Shown piece after piece: positions 7,012-15,456 of a DNA stretch of 50,377 nt. The stretch is from SIG440 sp045532055 (lineage in GTDB: Bacteria > Bacillota > Clostridia > Monoglobales > Monoglobaceae), in NCBI GenBank assembly GCA_045532055.1, contig JAZSFF010000049.1:1-50377 (forward strand). Direction: 5' to 3'. Position 1 is the stretch's first letter; every line of letters starts with the position of its first letter. A model generated the notes under the pieces. That model ran no database searches and had not been told where the DNA came from. It worked only from the letters and a program-made list of their open reading frames with translations. The position numbers were made by a program, and so were the translations under genes.

Positions 7012-8285
7012 TGTCTGCAACAATAAAACTAGTATTGCCGGGTTCGTTGGCCGAAAAGTACGGCATAAAATCAGGTGATACCATAATCAGCATAAACGGA
7101 AAAGAAATAAAAGATTATCTAGATTATATGTTTGTTTCATCCGGCGAACAACTGAATATCAAATTGTCTGACAGATGTGTGGATATCAAAAATGATGTTT
7201 TTGAGCCGTTGGGAATTGAGTTTGACACACTTCTCATTGACCAACCTATGTCGTGTCACAACAAGTGCGTTTTTTGTTTCATTGACCAGCTTCCGCCTGA
7301 TATGAGGGAAAGCTGTTACTTTAAAGATGACGATTACAGATTATCTTTTCTTCAGGGAAATTACGTTACACTTACCAATATGAAAGATGAGGATATTGAT
7401 AGGATTATTGAATATTCTATTCCAAGAATAAATGTTTCTGTTCATACAACTAATCCTGAGTTGCGGATAAAAATGCTTTCAAACAAAAATGCTGGCAAAA
7501 TTATGGAACAGATAAAGCGTTTTTCGGATGGCGGACTTAATATAAACTGTCAGGTTGTTCTGTGTCGTGGGTACAACGATGGCGAGGAACTTGACCGTAC
7601 CATATCAGACCTTGCGTCTTTCGGTGATTGTATTGAAAGCCTTTCGATTGTTCCTGTAGGCATTTCTGCACACAGACAAGGGCTTTGTGACCTTGAGCCC
7701 TTTGATAAAGAAAGTTCAAAAACTGTTATTAAGCAGGTACAAAAATGGCAGAGAAAATTCAAAGAAGAACGAGATGTTAATTTTGTTTATCTTGCCGATG
7801 AATTTTATATAATGGCGGAGGAAGAGATACCTGATTCCGACCACTATGACGGCTTTCCGCAAATAGAGAACGGTGTAGGTCTTTGTGCGTCACTTCGTGG
7901 CGAATTTTATGAAGCACTTTATGCAAAACGCAGGATAAGGGTAAAAAGCAAAAAAACAGTTGTTACCGGATATCTGGCATATGATTTTGTCGAAAGTCTT
8001 GTTGAAAAAACAGATTTAAGTAAAATCGGTATATATAAAATCAAAAACAACTTTTTCGGCGAGAATATCACAGTAAGCGGACTTGTTACCGGTGGTGATA
8101 TCATAAAGCAGCTTAATGGTAAAAAATTGGGTAAATACCTTTTAATCCCAAAATCAATGTTGCGACATGAAGATGATGTTTTTCTTGATAACATCACAGT
8201 TAAAGATGTGGAAAAAGCATTGAAAGTCAAAGTCAAGGTTGTAAATAATGACGGATACGATTTTCTTAATAAACTTTTAATATAA
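7011..8285 (+). CDS. DUF512 family radical SAM protein with N-terminal PDZ-like domain
   Basis: At 424 aa, residues about 3-55 form a PDZ-like module (LPGSLAEKYGIKSGDTIISINGKEI). A radical SAM-type cluster motif CHNKCVFCFIDQLP (CX3CX2C) follows near residue 82, then SFLQGNYVTLTN, VSVHTTNPELR and a C-terminal DUF512 domain with VVTGYLAYDFVESL and GLVTGGDI. The family is widespread in Clostridia and cyanobacteria and its reaction is unknown; an S-adenosylmethionine radical reaction is expected from the cluster motif. The start overlaps the regulator stop by one base (TAATG), so translation is probably coupled, and it ends at the operon terminator. The link to amino-acid transport is positional only. 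Confidence 0.92.
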   Translation: MSATIKLVLPGSLAEKYGIKSGDTIISINGKEIKDYLDYMFVSSGEQLNIKLSDRCVDIKNDVFEPLGIEFDTLLIDQPMSCHNKCVFCFIDQLPPDMRESCYFKDDDYRLSFLQGNYVTLTNMKDEDIDRIIEYSIPRINVSVHTTNPELRIKMLSNKNAGKIMEQIKRFSDGGLNINCQVVLCRGYNDGEELDRTISDLASFGDCIESLSIVPVGISAHRQGLCDLEPFDKESSKTVIKQVQKWQRKFKEERDVNFVYLADEFYIMAEEEIPDSDHYDGFPQIENGVGLCASLRGEFYEALYAKRRIRVKSKKTVVTGYLAYDFVESLVEKTDLSKIGIYKIKNNFFGENITVSGLVTGGDIIKQLNGKKLGKYLLIPKSMLRHEDDVFLDNITVKDVEKALKVKVKVVNNDGYDFLNKLLI

Positions 8286-8312
8286 AAAAAGACCCCCAAC
8301 GGAGTCTTTTTT
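8284..8312. terminator. Bidirectional terminator between convergent genes
   Basis: A-run, GAC-CC stem, AAC loop, GG-GTC stem and a T6 run between the DUF512 stop (8285) and the ROK kinase stop (8319). The A and T runs make it work in both directions. Confidence 0.75.
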
Positions 8313-8318
8313 ATGTAA

Positions 8319-9260
8319 TTAAGCATTTTTTGCAACAAATGCAGCACCGATTATACCTGCATCATTCAGGAGTTTTGCTGTATCAATTTCAACACGTTTA
8401 AACAGTTTGTTATAGTCGTATTTTTCAACATATTTCCGGATAGGACCAAGTATGTACTCACCTTCGTTGCTGATTCCGCCGCCGATGACAACCTTGTCTG
8501 GCTGGAAGATATTAACCATACTTACAAGACCATCAGCAACATACTTAAGATATGTATCAACAACCTGTAATGCGACGGCATCATTCATTTTTGCGGCATC
8601 AAATGAAGTTCTGCCGTTGACTTTGCCGCGTTCTTTGGCGAGCTTTGCCATAAGGCTTTCAGGGTGCTTTTCGATGGCAATTTTAGTTTGATTGATAAGA
8701 GCTGTGACTGATGCATACGACTCCCAACAACCTTTTTTGCCGCAGGTACAGGGCGCCCCATTGTAAACTAATGTTGCATGACCGAGTTCTGCGCCGGCAC
8801 CGTTTGAGCCGGTAAAAATCTTGTTATCAATAATAATACCGCCACCAACACCTGTTCCAAGGGTTATAGCCATAAAGACTTTGGCATCCTCGCCACAGGC
8901 TATATATTCACCATATGCCGCAGCATTGGCATCATTCTCCAAAACAACAGGGACGTCCCAATGCTTACGGAATTCTGTACATAATGGTACATTGTTAAAA
9001 TTAAGATTATTGCCGTATACCACAAAACCGTTTTTCTGGTCTACAGAGCCGGGAAAACCGATGCCAACAGCTTTGATATCTTCTCTGGAAAAACCCGCAT
9101 CTTTAACAACTTTTTCCGAGAGAGTGACCATATCTTTTAGAATTTCATTATAATTTCTTGAAGAAACAGTAGGTGTAGAATCCTTTGCAATTATTTTGCC
9201 AGATTCATCAACCAATCCTACTGCAATATTAGTTCCACCTAAATCAATACCTATATACAT
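8319..9260 (-). CDS. glcK: ROK-family glucokinase
   Basis: At 313 aa from an ATG at 9260 after GAGGTAAAC; a longer frame to 9374 would run through the promoter and is rejected. ROK kinases phosphorylate glucose with ATP at C6. Visible signatures are the phosphate-binding start YIGIDLGGTNIAVGLVDE, ENDANAAAYGE with the catalytic Asp, GTGVGGGIIID, and the zinc site GHATLVYNGAPCTCGKKGCWESYAS with three Cys. The usual ending VIGGGISN is present. It is monocistronic with its own promoter, divergent from lactate dehydrogenase. Specificity for glucose rather than another hexose is the common annotation for this subgroup but is not proven. Confidence 0.9.
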   Translation of the reverse strand: MYIGIDLGGTNIAVGLVDESGKIIAKDSTPTVSSRNYNEILKDMVTLSEKVVKDAGFSREDIKAVGIGFPGSVDQKNGFVVYGNNLNFNNVPLCTEFRKHWDVPVVLENDANAAAYGEYIACGEDAKVFMAITLGTGVGGGIIIDNKIFTGSNGAGAELGHATLVYNGAPCTCGKKGCWESYASVTALINQTKIAIEKHPESLMAKLAKERGKVNGRTSFDAAKMNDAVALQVVDTYLKYVADGLVSMVNIFQPDKVVIGGGISNEGEYILGPIRKYVEKYDYNKLFKRVEIDTAKLLNDAGIIGAAFVAKNA

Positions 9261-9290
9261 AAAGTTTACCTCGTCATTTTTATTATTTAG

Positions 9291-9319
9291 ATTATATAAC
9301 AAAAGAATGTTATTGTAAA
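9291..9319 (-). promoter_or_regulatory. Promoter of the glucokinase gene
   Basis: On the minus strand TTTACA (9314-9319), 17-nt spacer and TATAAT (9291-9296), about 30 nt before the start codon. No clear promoter was found for the divergent ldh gene in the rest of this 139-nt spacer. Confidence 0.75.
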
Positions 9320-9399
9320 TAAAAAAATGCTGTTTTTGTATATATTTTTTTGCATAGGATAAACTAAAATCCAAAAGAGTTTACGGGAGGTTTTTGCTT

Positions 9400-10347
9400 A
9401 TGTTTAAAGGCAAAATAACAATAATAGGTGCAGGTGCAGTAGGTGCTACAACTGCATACACACTCATGCTCAGCAGTCTTGTTTCTGAAATAGTTTTGAT
9501 TGATATAAACCGCAAAAAAGCGGAGGGAGATGCCCTTGATATGAATCACGGAATCAGTTTTGTGAGTCCTGTTAAGATTATAGCTGGTGATTATGAAGAT
9601 ATCAAAGGCTCTGACATGGTAATAATAACCGCCGGAGCCAATCAGGAACCTGGTGAAAGACGTACTGATTTACTTAAACGTAATGCGAAAATTATGGAAA
9701 GCATTGTAGAAAACGTTCTTAAATACTGTCATGACGATACAATAATTATGATGGTTACCAATCCTGTAGATATACTGACTTATGTAACCTATAAAATTTC
9801 AGGATTTTCACGAAATCATATTATAGGTTCAGGAACGGTCCTTGATACAGCCCGTCTTAAATATCTTCTGGGTGAATATACAAATGTGGATGTTCGTAAT
9901 GTGCATACGTATATAATCGGTGAACACGGGGATTCAGAGGTTGCAGCATGGAGTGCAACCACTGTTGCGGGCATGAATATTGATAAGTTCTGCGAATTTA
10001 GCGGTGTTTGTGATATGGAGACGTTATCCAGCAAGCATTTTCATGAAACTGTAAAAAATTCCGCATATGAAATAATCGAAAAGAAAGGGGCCACATTTTA
10101 CGCAATTGCCTTGTCGGTCAAACGTATAGTGGAATGTATAATAGGTAATGAAAAATCTATTCTAACAATCTCAAGCCTGCTTGACGGAGAGTATGGGATT
10201 ACAGATACATGTCTTGCTGTGCCTACAATAGTGTCAAGCGATGGTGCAGAAAAAATAGTAGAAATTGATTTAAGCGATCAGGAATTGTCAGACTTAAAAA
10301 GATCAGCAGATAAATTAAAAAATCTGGCCAGAGAAATTGGATATTAA
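9400..10347 (+). CDS. ldh: L-lactate dehydrogenase
   Basis: At 315 aa it has the normal length. It reduces pyruvate to L-lactate with NADH, regenerating NAD+ in fermentation. The NAD-binding GxGxxG (IGAGAVGATTAY) is followed by LIDIN, and the specificity loop reads AGANQEPGERR. Gln at the substrate-selecting position indicates lactate rather than malate dehydrogenase, where Arg is expected. The active-site His is in GEHGDSE, and VTNPVDILTY and GSGTVLDTARL are also present. The start ATG lies 9 nt after GGGAGG; a TTG six bases upstream is less likely. It is a single gene with its own terminator. Confidence 0.95.
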   Translation: MFKGKITIIGAGAVGATTAYTLMLSSLVSEIVLIDINRKKAEGDALDMNHGISFVSPVKIIAGDYEDIKGSDMVIITAGANQEPGERRTDLLKRNAKIMESIVENVLKYCHDDTIIMMVTNPVDILTYVTYKISGFSRNHIIGSGTVLDTARLKYLLGEYTNVDVRNVHTYIIGEHGDSEVAAWSATTVAGMNIDKFCEFSGVCDMETLSSKHFHETVKNSAYEIIEKKGATFYAIALSVKRIVECIIGNEKSILTISSLLDGEYGITDTCLAVPTIVSSDGAEKIVEIDLSDQELSDLKRSADKLKNLAREIGY

Positions 10348-10352
10348 CACAA

Positions 10353-10384
10353 AAAAGCAGAACTCCACAAAATGTTCTGCTTTT
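10353..10384 (+). terminator. Terminator of ldh
   Basis: AAAAGCAGAAC (10353-10363) pairs perfectly with GTTCTGCTTTT (10374-10384) around a 10-nt loop. The T tract is part of the stem. Confidence 0.85.
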
Positions 10385-10447
10385 AGTTTGCTATAAATAT
10401 ATTATGTAAACAAAATTTAAAACATCGCTTATTGGTTTACATAATAT
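10385..10447. repeat. Paired XerD-type half-sites (everted) next to the recombinase gene
   Basis: A perfect 13-bp inverted repeat, ATATTATGTAAAC (10399-10411) and GTTTACATAATAT (10435-10447), flanks 23 nt. The core TTATGTAAAC is the right arm (XerD side) of the B. subtilis dif site. On the left copy it is preceded by GCTATAA and an AT centre, so 10385-10412 resembles a whole dif site with a divergent left arm. It may instead only be a hairpin at the recombinase mRNA end, though no T tract follows on the minus strand. Confidence 0.5.
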
Positions 10448-10463
10448 AATTATTGTAGCTTTT

Positions 10464-11432
10464 TTATTTTTCTTTTTTTACCGAAGAGAGGGGGTTGGAG
10501 GCAACAGCTTGCTGAAGTTGTTCATTGCTTAAATGTGTATATATTTCTGTGGTTGAAAGTTGTTCATGACCCAGAATTTCCTGCAGGGCACGGATATCAA
10601 CGCCGGCTTGATACATCAGGGTTGCAGCTGTATGTCTGAGTTTATGTGTGGTATATTTGTGAGGGTCCAGTCCAAGTTTTTTCACATTGATTTCCACAAT
10701 ATGTTGTACTGTACGTCGGCTTATACGTTGATTTCTGGACGATAAAAACAGAGCATTTTTATCTGATGCAGTTGCAGTTTGAGTGTTGCGAACTTCCATA
10801 TAATCCTGTATTGCAGCCATACATGCATCGTTTAAATAAATAGTGCGTTCCTTGTTACCTTTGCCCACAACAGTAAGTTTGTCACCACGGATATCTGTGA
10901 TATTTATGCCCACAAGCTCTGCAAGTCGCATACCACAATTAAGAAACAAGGTTATTATACAATAATCTCTGACTGCATTCTTTCCGTTAATTTCAGATAA
11001 TAAAGCAAGACTGTCATCAAGGGTAAAGTATGTAGGGAGTCTTTTGCGCAATTTTATGGTTTCAAGTTCTGCGGTAGGGTTTTCCTCCAGAATTCCTGAT
11101 TTATGCAAGTATTTAAAGTATGAACGCAAAGACGCAATTTTTCGAGCACGGGATGCAGGTGAATTGTCACGGCTGCGGTTTAAAAAATTCATATATTCAT
11201 AAATCAAATTCAAATCAACAGATTTGATATAAGATATATCAACATCATAAATTTCAATTTGTTCAAATTCAATATCGTCAGGAACTTTTGCAAATTTCCA
11301 TTTAAGAAATTTATAAAAAGCACGCAGGTCATAAAAATAACTTTGAGCTGTTTTTTGCGATTTTCCTTGAATATTCTCAATATACATCAAAAACGAGCTT
11401 AAAGGCTCCGGAACGTCATAAATTGCTTTCAT
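10464..11432 (-). CDS. Xer-family tyrosine recombinase
   Basis: At 322 aa from the ATG at 11432, preceded by AGAGGGGG; the longer frame to 11522 runs through its own promoter. An N-terminal SAM-like core-binding domain (about 5-120, with KTAQSYFYDLRAFYKFLKW) precedes a complete catalytic domain. The active-site residues are Arg (NCGMRLAELVG), Lys (VVGKGNKER), His-x-x-Arg (HKLRHTAATLM), His (LGHEQLSTTEIY) and Tyr (IYTHLSNEQL). The protein cuts and rejoins DNA at short dyad sites, as XerC/D do to resolve chromosome dimers. No integrase-type arm-binding domain is seen. A symmetric dif-like site lies in its leader and XerD-like half-sites beyond its stop, which may be its targets. A housekeeping XerC/D role or a lineage-specific recombinase cannot be told apart here. 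Confidence 0.9.
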   Translation of the reverse strand: MKAIYDVPEPLSSFLMYIENIQGKSQKTAQSYFYDLRAFYKFLKWKFAKVPDDIEFEQIEIYDVDISYIKSVDLNLIYEYMNFLNRSRDNSPASRARKIASLRSYFKYLHKSGILEENPTAELETIKLRKRLPTYFTLDDSLALLSEINGKNAVRDYCIITLFLNCGMRLAELVGINITDIRGDKLTVVGKGNKERTIYLNDACMAAIQDYMEVRNTQTATASDKNALFLSSRNQRISRRTVQHIVEINVKKLGLDPHKYTTHKLRHTAATLMYQAGVDIRALQEILGHEQLSTTEIYTHLSNEQLQQAVASNPLSSVKKEK

Positions 11433-11452
11433 TGTATTTTTACCCCCTCTTT

Positions 11453-11480
11453 TTTGCACATAATTTTTATTATGTGCAAT
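11453..11480. repeat. Symmetric 28-bp dif-like site in the recombinase leader
   Basis: Left arm TTTGCACATAA (11453-11463), 6-nt centre TTTTTA, right arm TTATGTGCAAT (11470-11480). The 11-6-11 geometry and the CATAA/TTATG inner ends are those of bacterial dif sites. Against E. coli dif I count 8 of 11 matches in the left arm and 9 of 11 in the right. It can also fold as a perfect 11-bp hairpin with a 4-nt loop in the 5' leader, so an RNA or operator role is the alternative. Confidence 0.5.
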
Positions 11481-11493
11481 TATATATGTTTTG

Positions 11494-11522
11494 ATTATAC
11501 CATACTCTTTTCTGAATTGCAA
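11494..11522 (-). promoter_or_regulatory. Promoter of the Xer-family gene
   Basis: Minus strand TTGCAA (11517-11522), 17-nt spacer, TATAAT (11494-11499). The start site would fall just upstream of the dif-like sequence, so synapsis or binding there could affect expression. Confidence 0.75.
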
Positions 11523-11533
11523 TAGTTTTTCAT

Positions 11534-11566
11534 AAAAAATCGCCCAACCATTTTTTTGGCGAGGCG
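11534..11566 (-). terminator. Terminator of the ytxC operon
   Basis: On the minus strand TCGCC and GCCAA pair with TTGG and GGCGA and are followed by T6. It lies just after the ytxC stop at 11575. Confidence 0.75.
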
Positions 11567-11574
11567 AATGTTTT

Positions 11575-12402
11575 TTATTCCGTTTTGCACAATTCGCAAC
11601 CGTGACACAAAGAAAATCTGTCTTTAAAAATTTCTCTCACAGTCTTTATAATATTTTGATTTTTGTTGTTTTGTGTTTCGTGCCAGATAATTCTCTTTGG
11701 CGCCAAAGTGATTAAAATACTTATCAACTTATCTTCCTCTGTAAGAAAATTTTTAAATAACTGTGAAGTGGAATCTTCTTCTACAGAAAAGGCTATGCTG
11801 GATTGTCTGAAATCATAAAATGAAAAACTTCCGTCAAAATTTGCTTTTATGTGCAATAAATCAACCATTGGTACCCGATCATCAATATATACACTCAAAA
11901 GTTCTATGAACTCTTCGTACTCTTTTTCGATATAGAACTCTTCTACTGCCTCACACAGCAACATATAAAGTTGATGCCTGTATTCGCAAAGCCTGAACCT
12001 GACGAAACCATCAATATAAAGATTGTTTTCGTCATCTAAATAATTTGATATTTTTTTAACAATATATTTCTTGTTATATATTTTTTCACTTAGACTGTTT
12101 TTTTTAGCAGCAGACTGCAAGATTTTCTGTCTATCGTTAATATCTTCCGCAAAATCATTCTTCAGCATTTTAGCCATAAGTTTTGGTTCATAAAAATCAA
12201 TTATCCAATCACTTATAAGTTCTGCCACATCATCTGCATGCACTTCCTCATGGGATTTGAATTGAAAAAAATATCTCTTTCCTGTTTTATAAGGAATATT
12301 TTCGGTTATTACATAATCCAGATTATCGCCGGAAATCGTGTTTACAATCGCATCACTTATATAACTTAAATCAACACTTGAACTTATATTAAGAGAATTC
12401 AT
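11575..12402 (-). CDS. ytxC: Sporulation protein YtxC
   Basis: At 275 aa, it matches the YtxC family of endospore-forming Firmicutes. The clearest segments are LYIDGFVRFRLCEY in the middle, the acidic EKEYEEFIELLSVYIDDR that follows, and the C-terminal LAPKRIIWHE with a conserved ending containing CHGCELC. Its biochemical role is not known; it is tied to sporulation by distribution and naming. The start ATG follows GGAG by 9 nt. It is the last gene of the uvrC operon, 45 nt after the GME-fold gene, and a terminator follows. Its presence supports a spore-forming organism or recent spore-forming ancestry. Confidence 0.85.
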   Translation of the reverse strand: MNSLNISSSVDLSYISDAIVNTISGDNLDYVITENIPYKTGKRYFFQFKSHEEVHADDVAELISDWIIDFYEPKLMAKMLKNDFAEDINDRQKILQSAAKKNSLSEKIYNKKYIVKKISNYLDDENNLYIDGFVRFRLCEYRHQLYMLLCEAVEEFYIEKEYEEFIELLSVYIDDRVPMVDLLHIKANFDGSFSFYDFRQSSIAFSVEEDSTSQLFKNFLTEEDKLISILITLAPKRIIWHETQNNKNQNIIKTVREIFKDRFSLCHGCELCKTE

Positions 12403-12447
12403 TAAATCAATACTCCTACCTTCTCTTGCCTTGATATATCGGCAAAA

Positions 12448-13161
12448 TTATGCGGGATTATCATTTAAATACAGAATGCTTCCAAAATCAGCAGGCTTGG
12501 TTTGTGATAAACATATTATATCAATAGACTTCTTGCTTAAAAAATCATTTATTTCATCAAAATATTTTAATTTAGTTATATCACCGCAAAAGCAAAGTTT
12601 TCCAGGCATAAGCTTGCCAGAAGCACCACCTATAAAACCGTGTTTGAAAAACTCAAGACTAATTTCACCCACGGGCACTTTTAAAACATCAATCTCGTAC
12701 TGTTTTAAAGTATTATATATACCTGTATCCTCGGTAATCGCAGTGTTTTCATCAATAATACACATATTGCACTTGGTATAGCCTTGCTTGACATTGACAA
12801 ATTCATAGCCCATATCCTGATATAGTCTTTGTATTACATTGTCTGTATACAAATGATTCCCTATTACTCTTTTACCCATCTTTGCTACATTATATGCACA
12901 ATCATAGGGGTATATGCCGCCGGGATCATGGGCGCCTTTGTAAAGATGAATACATTCAGGCAATATGTTTTTATAATAATCAAATACCGATGGTGCAGCA
13001 ACAGCACTGTTTTCATTTAGAAAATGAATCTGCATGTCGGGATGGGTACAAACGGGTTTGTACAAAAAATCAAGTTCTGCGGATTTATAATAATTTATAT
13101 TAAGTTTTTCAAGTGTACCAAAAATTTCGTCAGCAGCATTTTTGTCTACTATAACACCCAT
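12448..13161 (-). CDS. DUF6873-type GME-fold family protein
   Basis: At 237 aa, the recognisable segments are THPDMQIHFLNEN near residue 40, QGYTKCNMCIIDENTAITEDTGI near 130-150 and GFIGGASGKLMPGKLCFCGD near 175. These fit the Clostridia family annotated as DUF6873, which shares the guanidine-modifying-enzyme fold of arginine and agmatine deiminases. Conserved Asp, His, Cys and Glu residues are present, but the reaction is unknown and I do not assign one. The gene begins 14 nt after uvrC and lies 45 nt before ytxC in one transcript. Confidence 0.7.
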   Translation of the reverse strand: MGVIVDKNAADEIFGTLEKLNINYYKSAELDFLYKPVCTHPDMQIHFLNENSAVAAPSVFDYYKNILPECIHLYKGAHDPGGIYPYDCAYNVAKMGKRVIGNHLYTDNVIQRLYQDMGYEFVNVKQGYTKCNMCIIDENTAITEDTGIYNTLKQYEIDVLKVPVGEISLEFFKHGFIGGASGKLMPGKLCFCGDITKLKYFDEINDFLSKKSIDIICLSQTKPADFGSILYLNDNPA

Positions 13162-13175
13162 TTATATCAGCACCT

Positions 13176-15023
13176 TTAATCGTGAAAATATTCATATACT
13201 GTCTTTGCGACAGATTTTGAAACCACAAGTTTTAACTCATCAAGAGAAGCTTCTTTTATCTTATCTATACTGCCAAAGGATTTCAAAAGTTTTATTCTGG
13301 TTGACGGACCTACACCCGCTATGTTTTCCAATTCAGACTTAATATTCTTTTTCTCGTGACGGTTGCGACAAGCAGTAATGGCATATCTGTGCACCTCTTC
13401 CTGCATGCCGGTCAAAAATTTAAAAAGCTCAGATTTTTTATCAAGCAAAATTTCTTTGGTCTCATCTGTTATACCACGTGTTCTGTGTGAACGATCCTTT
13501 ACAAGCCCAAACACAGGAACGTTCTCACCCATGGTATCCAGCATCATTTTGACCGCCGATACATGTCCCTTCCCTCCATCCAGTAAAATCAAATCAGGAA
13601 GTGGCAAAAACTTTGCTTTTTCCGGTTCAAGCTCACCCTTTGTTATCATATCCTCTTCCCGATATGCCTCGTTGATGCGGCGAAAAATAACCTCTCTTGT
13701 ACTGTCATAATCATTTGAACCTGCTACTGTTTTTATGTTGTATTTTCTGTATAAAGTTTTTTTTGGAACAGCATTTATATAGACAATCTGCACACCTACT
13801 GAAGACTCGCCTGAAAAATTGGATATGTCATAGGATTCAATCCTGAATGGTGGTGTTGAAAGCCCCAGGGCTTCTGATAGACGAGATAAAATCCGGTTTT
13901 GGGTCTCTTGGTTGCGATTCTTCATAAGTTGGTATTTATAAAGAGATTCCCGCGCATTGCGAAGAACCATTTGCATAATTTCCACCCTTTTGCCGCGTTT
14001 TGGAACGATAAATGAAACTTTGTGTGCTGCAATATTCGAGAACCACTGCTCAATAACGTCCTTGTCCTCAAAATTCTCAGAAATTAAGATTTCACGCGGG
14101 ATTTTATTGGCTGTAAAGTAAAATTGCTTTACAAAATTTTCAGCAACCTCGTGAGGTTCTGCGAGTTCGTTTTCGAGCGTAAAGTATTCTGACCCTACAG
14201 TATTTCCGTTTCGGTAATAGAATATTTGAATGCAATAGTTTGTTCCCTCTTTATAGATGCCGATAACATCCATGTTATCGCCTGTTGCAGAGGAAACCTT
14301 TTGGTTTTCACTTAATGCTTGTATTCTTTGTATTTTATCACGATATTGTGCTGCTCTTTCAAACTCCATAGACTCGGAAGCTGCAAGCATCTTCTCTTTT
14401 AAGGTTTCAAGCAGAGGTTGGTGTTTTCCGTTCAGGACATCTGAAATTTCTGATACTGTTTCCTTATATTCTGCCTCGCTTATTTTCCCGCTGCAAGGGG
14501 CACTGCATTGGCCGATTTGATAATAAAGACATGGTTTATCTGTTGTCTTTGTTATATTTTTTTTACAGCTACGAAGTTTAAATATCTTTCTTATTTCTTC
14601 CACCGATTCCTTTATGCTTAACGCAGTCATATAAGGACCAAAATAAAGACCGCCGTCTTTTTTGACCTGACGTGTCATAAACACACGCGGAAAAGGTTCA
14701 TTGGCTGTTATTTTTATATATGGATATTGTTTATCATCTTTAAGTAATATATTGTATTTGGGTCTGTATTTCTTTATAAGATTGCATTCTAAAGCCAAGG
14801 CCTCTGCCTCTGAATCTGTTATTATATATTCAAAATCTGCGATATTGCTGACCATTGAGCGTGTTTTGGGAGAGTGTGCTGACTGACTTCCAAAATACTG
14901 GCTCACACGATTTTTCAATGCTTTGCTTTTGCCTACATAAATAACCTTGCCGTCTGAGTTTTTCATAATATAAACTCCGGGACAAAGTGGCAGTGAAGAT
15001 AGTTTCTTTTTAAAATCCGACAT
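13176..15023 (-). CDS. uvrC: Excinuclease ABC subunit C
   Basis: At 615 aa, it makes both incisions around a lesion in the UvrAB complex. The GIY-YIG nuclease domain is at about 13-90 (PGVYIMKNSDGKVIYVGKS). A cysteine cluster at about 155-180 (CKKNITKTTDKPC, GQCSAPC) is typical of the iron-sulfur site in UvrC. The UVR domain that contacts UvrB is at about 200-235. The RNase H-like 5' nuclease carries YDISNFSG and LILLDGGKGHVSA, and a C-terminal helix-hairpin-helix pair has IAGVGPSTRIKLLKSFGS. The ATG at 15023 is 8 nt after AGGAGG; an upstream start at 15032 overlaps that site and is rejected. Confidence 0.98.
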   Translation of the reverse strand: MSDFKKKLSSLPLCPGVYIMKNSDGKVIYVGKSKALKNRVSQYFGSQSAHSPKTRSMVSNIADFEYIITDSEAEALALECNLIKKYRPKYNILLKDDKQYPYIKITANEPFPRVFMTRQVKKDGGLYFGPYMTALSIKESVEEIRKIFKLRSCKKNITKTTDKPCLYYQIGQCSAPCSGKISEAEYKETVSEISDVLNGKHQPLLETLKEKMLAASESMEFERAAQYRDKIQRIQALSENQKVSSATGDNMDVIGIYKEGTNYCIQIFYYRNGNTVGSEYFTLENELAEPHEVAENFVKQFYFTANKIPREILISENFEDKDVIEQWFSNIAAHKVSFIVPKRGKRVEIMQMVLRNARESLYKYQLMKNRNQETQNRILSRLSEALGLSTPPFRIESYDISNFSGESSVGVQIVYINAVPKKTLYRKYNIKTVAGSNDYDSTREVIFRRINEAYREEDMITKGELEPEKAKFLPLPDLILLDGGKGHVSAVKMMLDTMGENVPVFGLVKDRSHRTRGITDETKEILLDKKSELFKFLTGMQEEVHRYAITACRNRHEKKNIKSELENIAGVGPSTRIKLLKSFGSIDKIKEASLDELKLVVSKSVAKTVYEYFHD

Positions 15024-15057
15024 TATCAGCACCTCCTTTAAAAACCCCAGATATCAC

Positions 15058-15087
15058 AAAAATGCCTTACCGGAGTAAGACATTTTT
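15058..15087 (-). terminator. Terminator of the HPr gene
   Basis: AAAAATGCCTTAC (15058-15070) pairs with GTAAGACATTTTT (15075-15087), 12 of 13 positions, 4-nt loop, T-rich 3' arm on the minus strand. It separates ptsH from uvrC, whose own promoter is not evident; leak-through may feed uvrC. Confidence 0.75.
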
Positions 15088-15107
15088 AAACAAGATTGAA
15101 ATTATAT

Positions 15108-15368
15108 TTATGCGAAATTTGAAGAGATCATAGAAACAAGGTCATTAACCGCTTGTTCTTCGTCCGGTCCCTCAGCAAGGATTGTGATACTGATCCCCTT
15201 TGTTACACCAAGTGACAGCACACCCAAAAGACTCTTTGCGTTTACTCTTTTTTCGTCCTTTTCAACCCAGATGCTTGACTTATATTCATTTGCTTTCTGG
15301 ATAAAGAATGTAGCAGGTCTTGCGTGCAATCCCACCTGATTCTGGACAACAATTTCCTTTAAATACAT
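15108..15368 (-). CDS. ptsH: HPr phosphocarrier protein
   Basis: At 86 aa, it carries phosphate from enzyme I to PTS sugar permeases and serves as a regulatory partner of CcpA in Firmicutes. Both control sites are visible: His15 in VGLHARPATFF, phosphorylated by enzyme I, and Ser46 in NAKSLLGVLSLG, the HPr kinase site. Presence of His15 argues against Crh. It is monocistronic with its own promoter and terminator. No PTS permease or enzyme I is in the window, so its metabolic partners are elsewhere. Confidence 0.95.
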   Translation of the reverse strand: MYLKEIVVQNQVGLHARPATFFIQKANEYKSSIWVEKDEKRVNAKSLLGVLSLGVTKGISITILAEGPDEEQAVNDLVSMISSNFA

Positions 15369-15427
15369 AATAACTCTCCTTTAGTCATATAAAACAAATC
15401 ATAAAACTGTCGATTGTATCTAATAAT

Positions 15428-15456
15428 AGAATACTAAAAAAATTGGTATAAGTCAA
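15428..15456 (-). promoter_or_regulatory. Promoter of ptsH
   Basis: Minus strand TTGACT (15451-15456), 17-nt spacer, TATTCT (15428-15433), about 60 nt before the start codon. Confidence 0.7.

Noticed and set aside
9261..9374. N-terminal extension of the ROK kinase frame
   Set aside because: It runs through the TATAAT promoter and AT-rich spacer; the ATG at 9260 gives the canonical YIGIDLGGT start.
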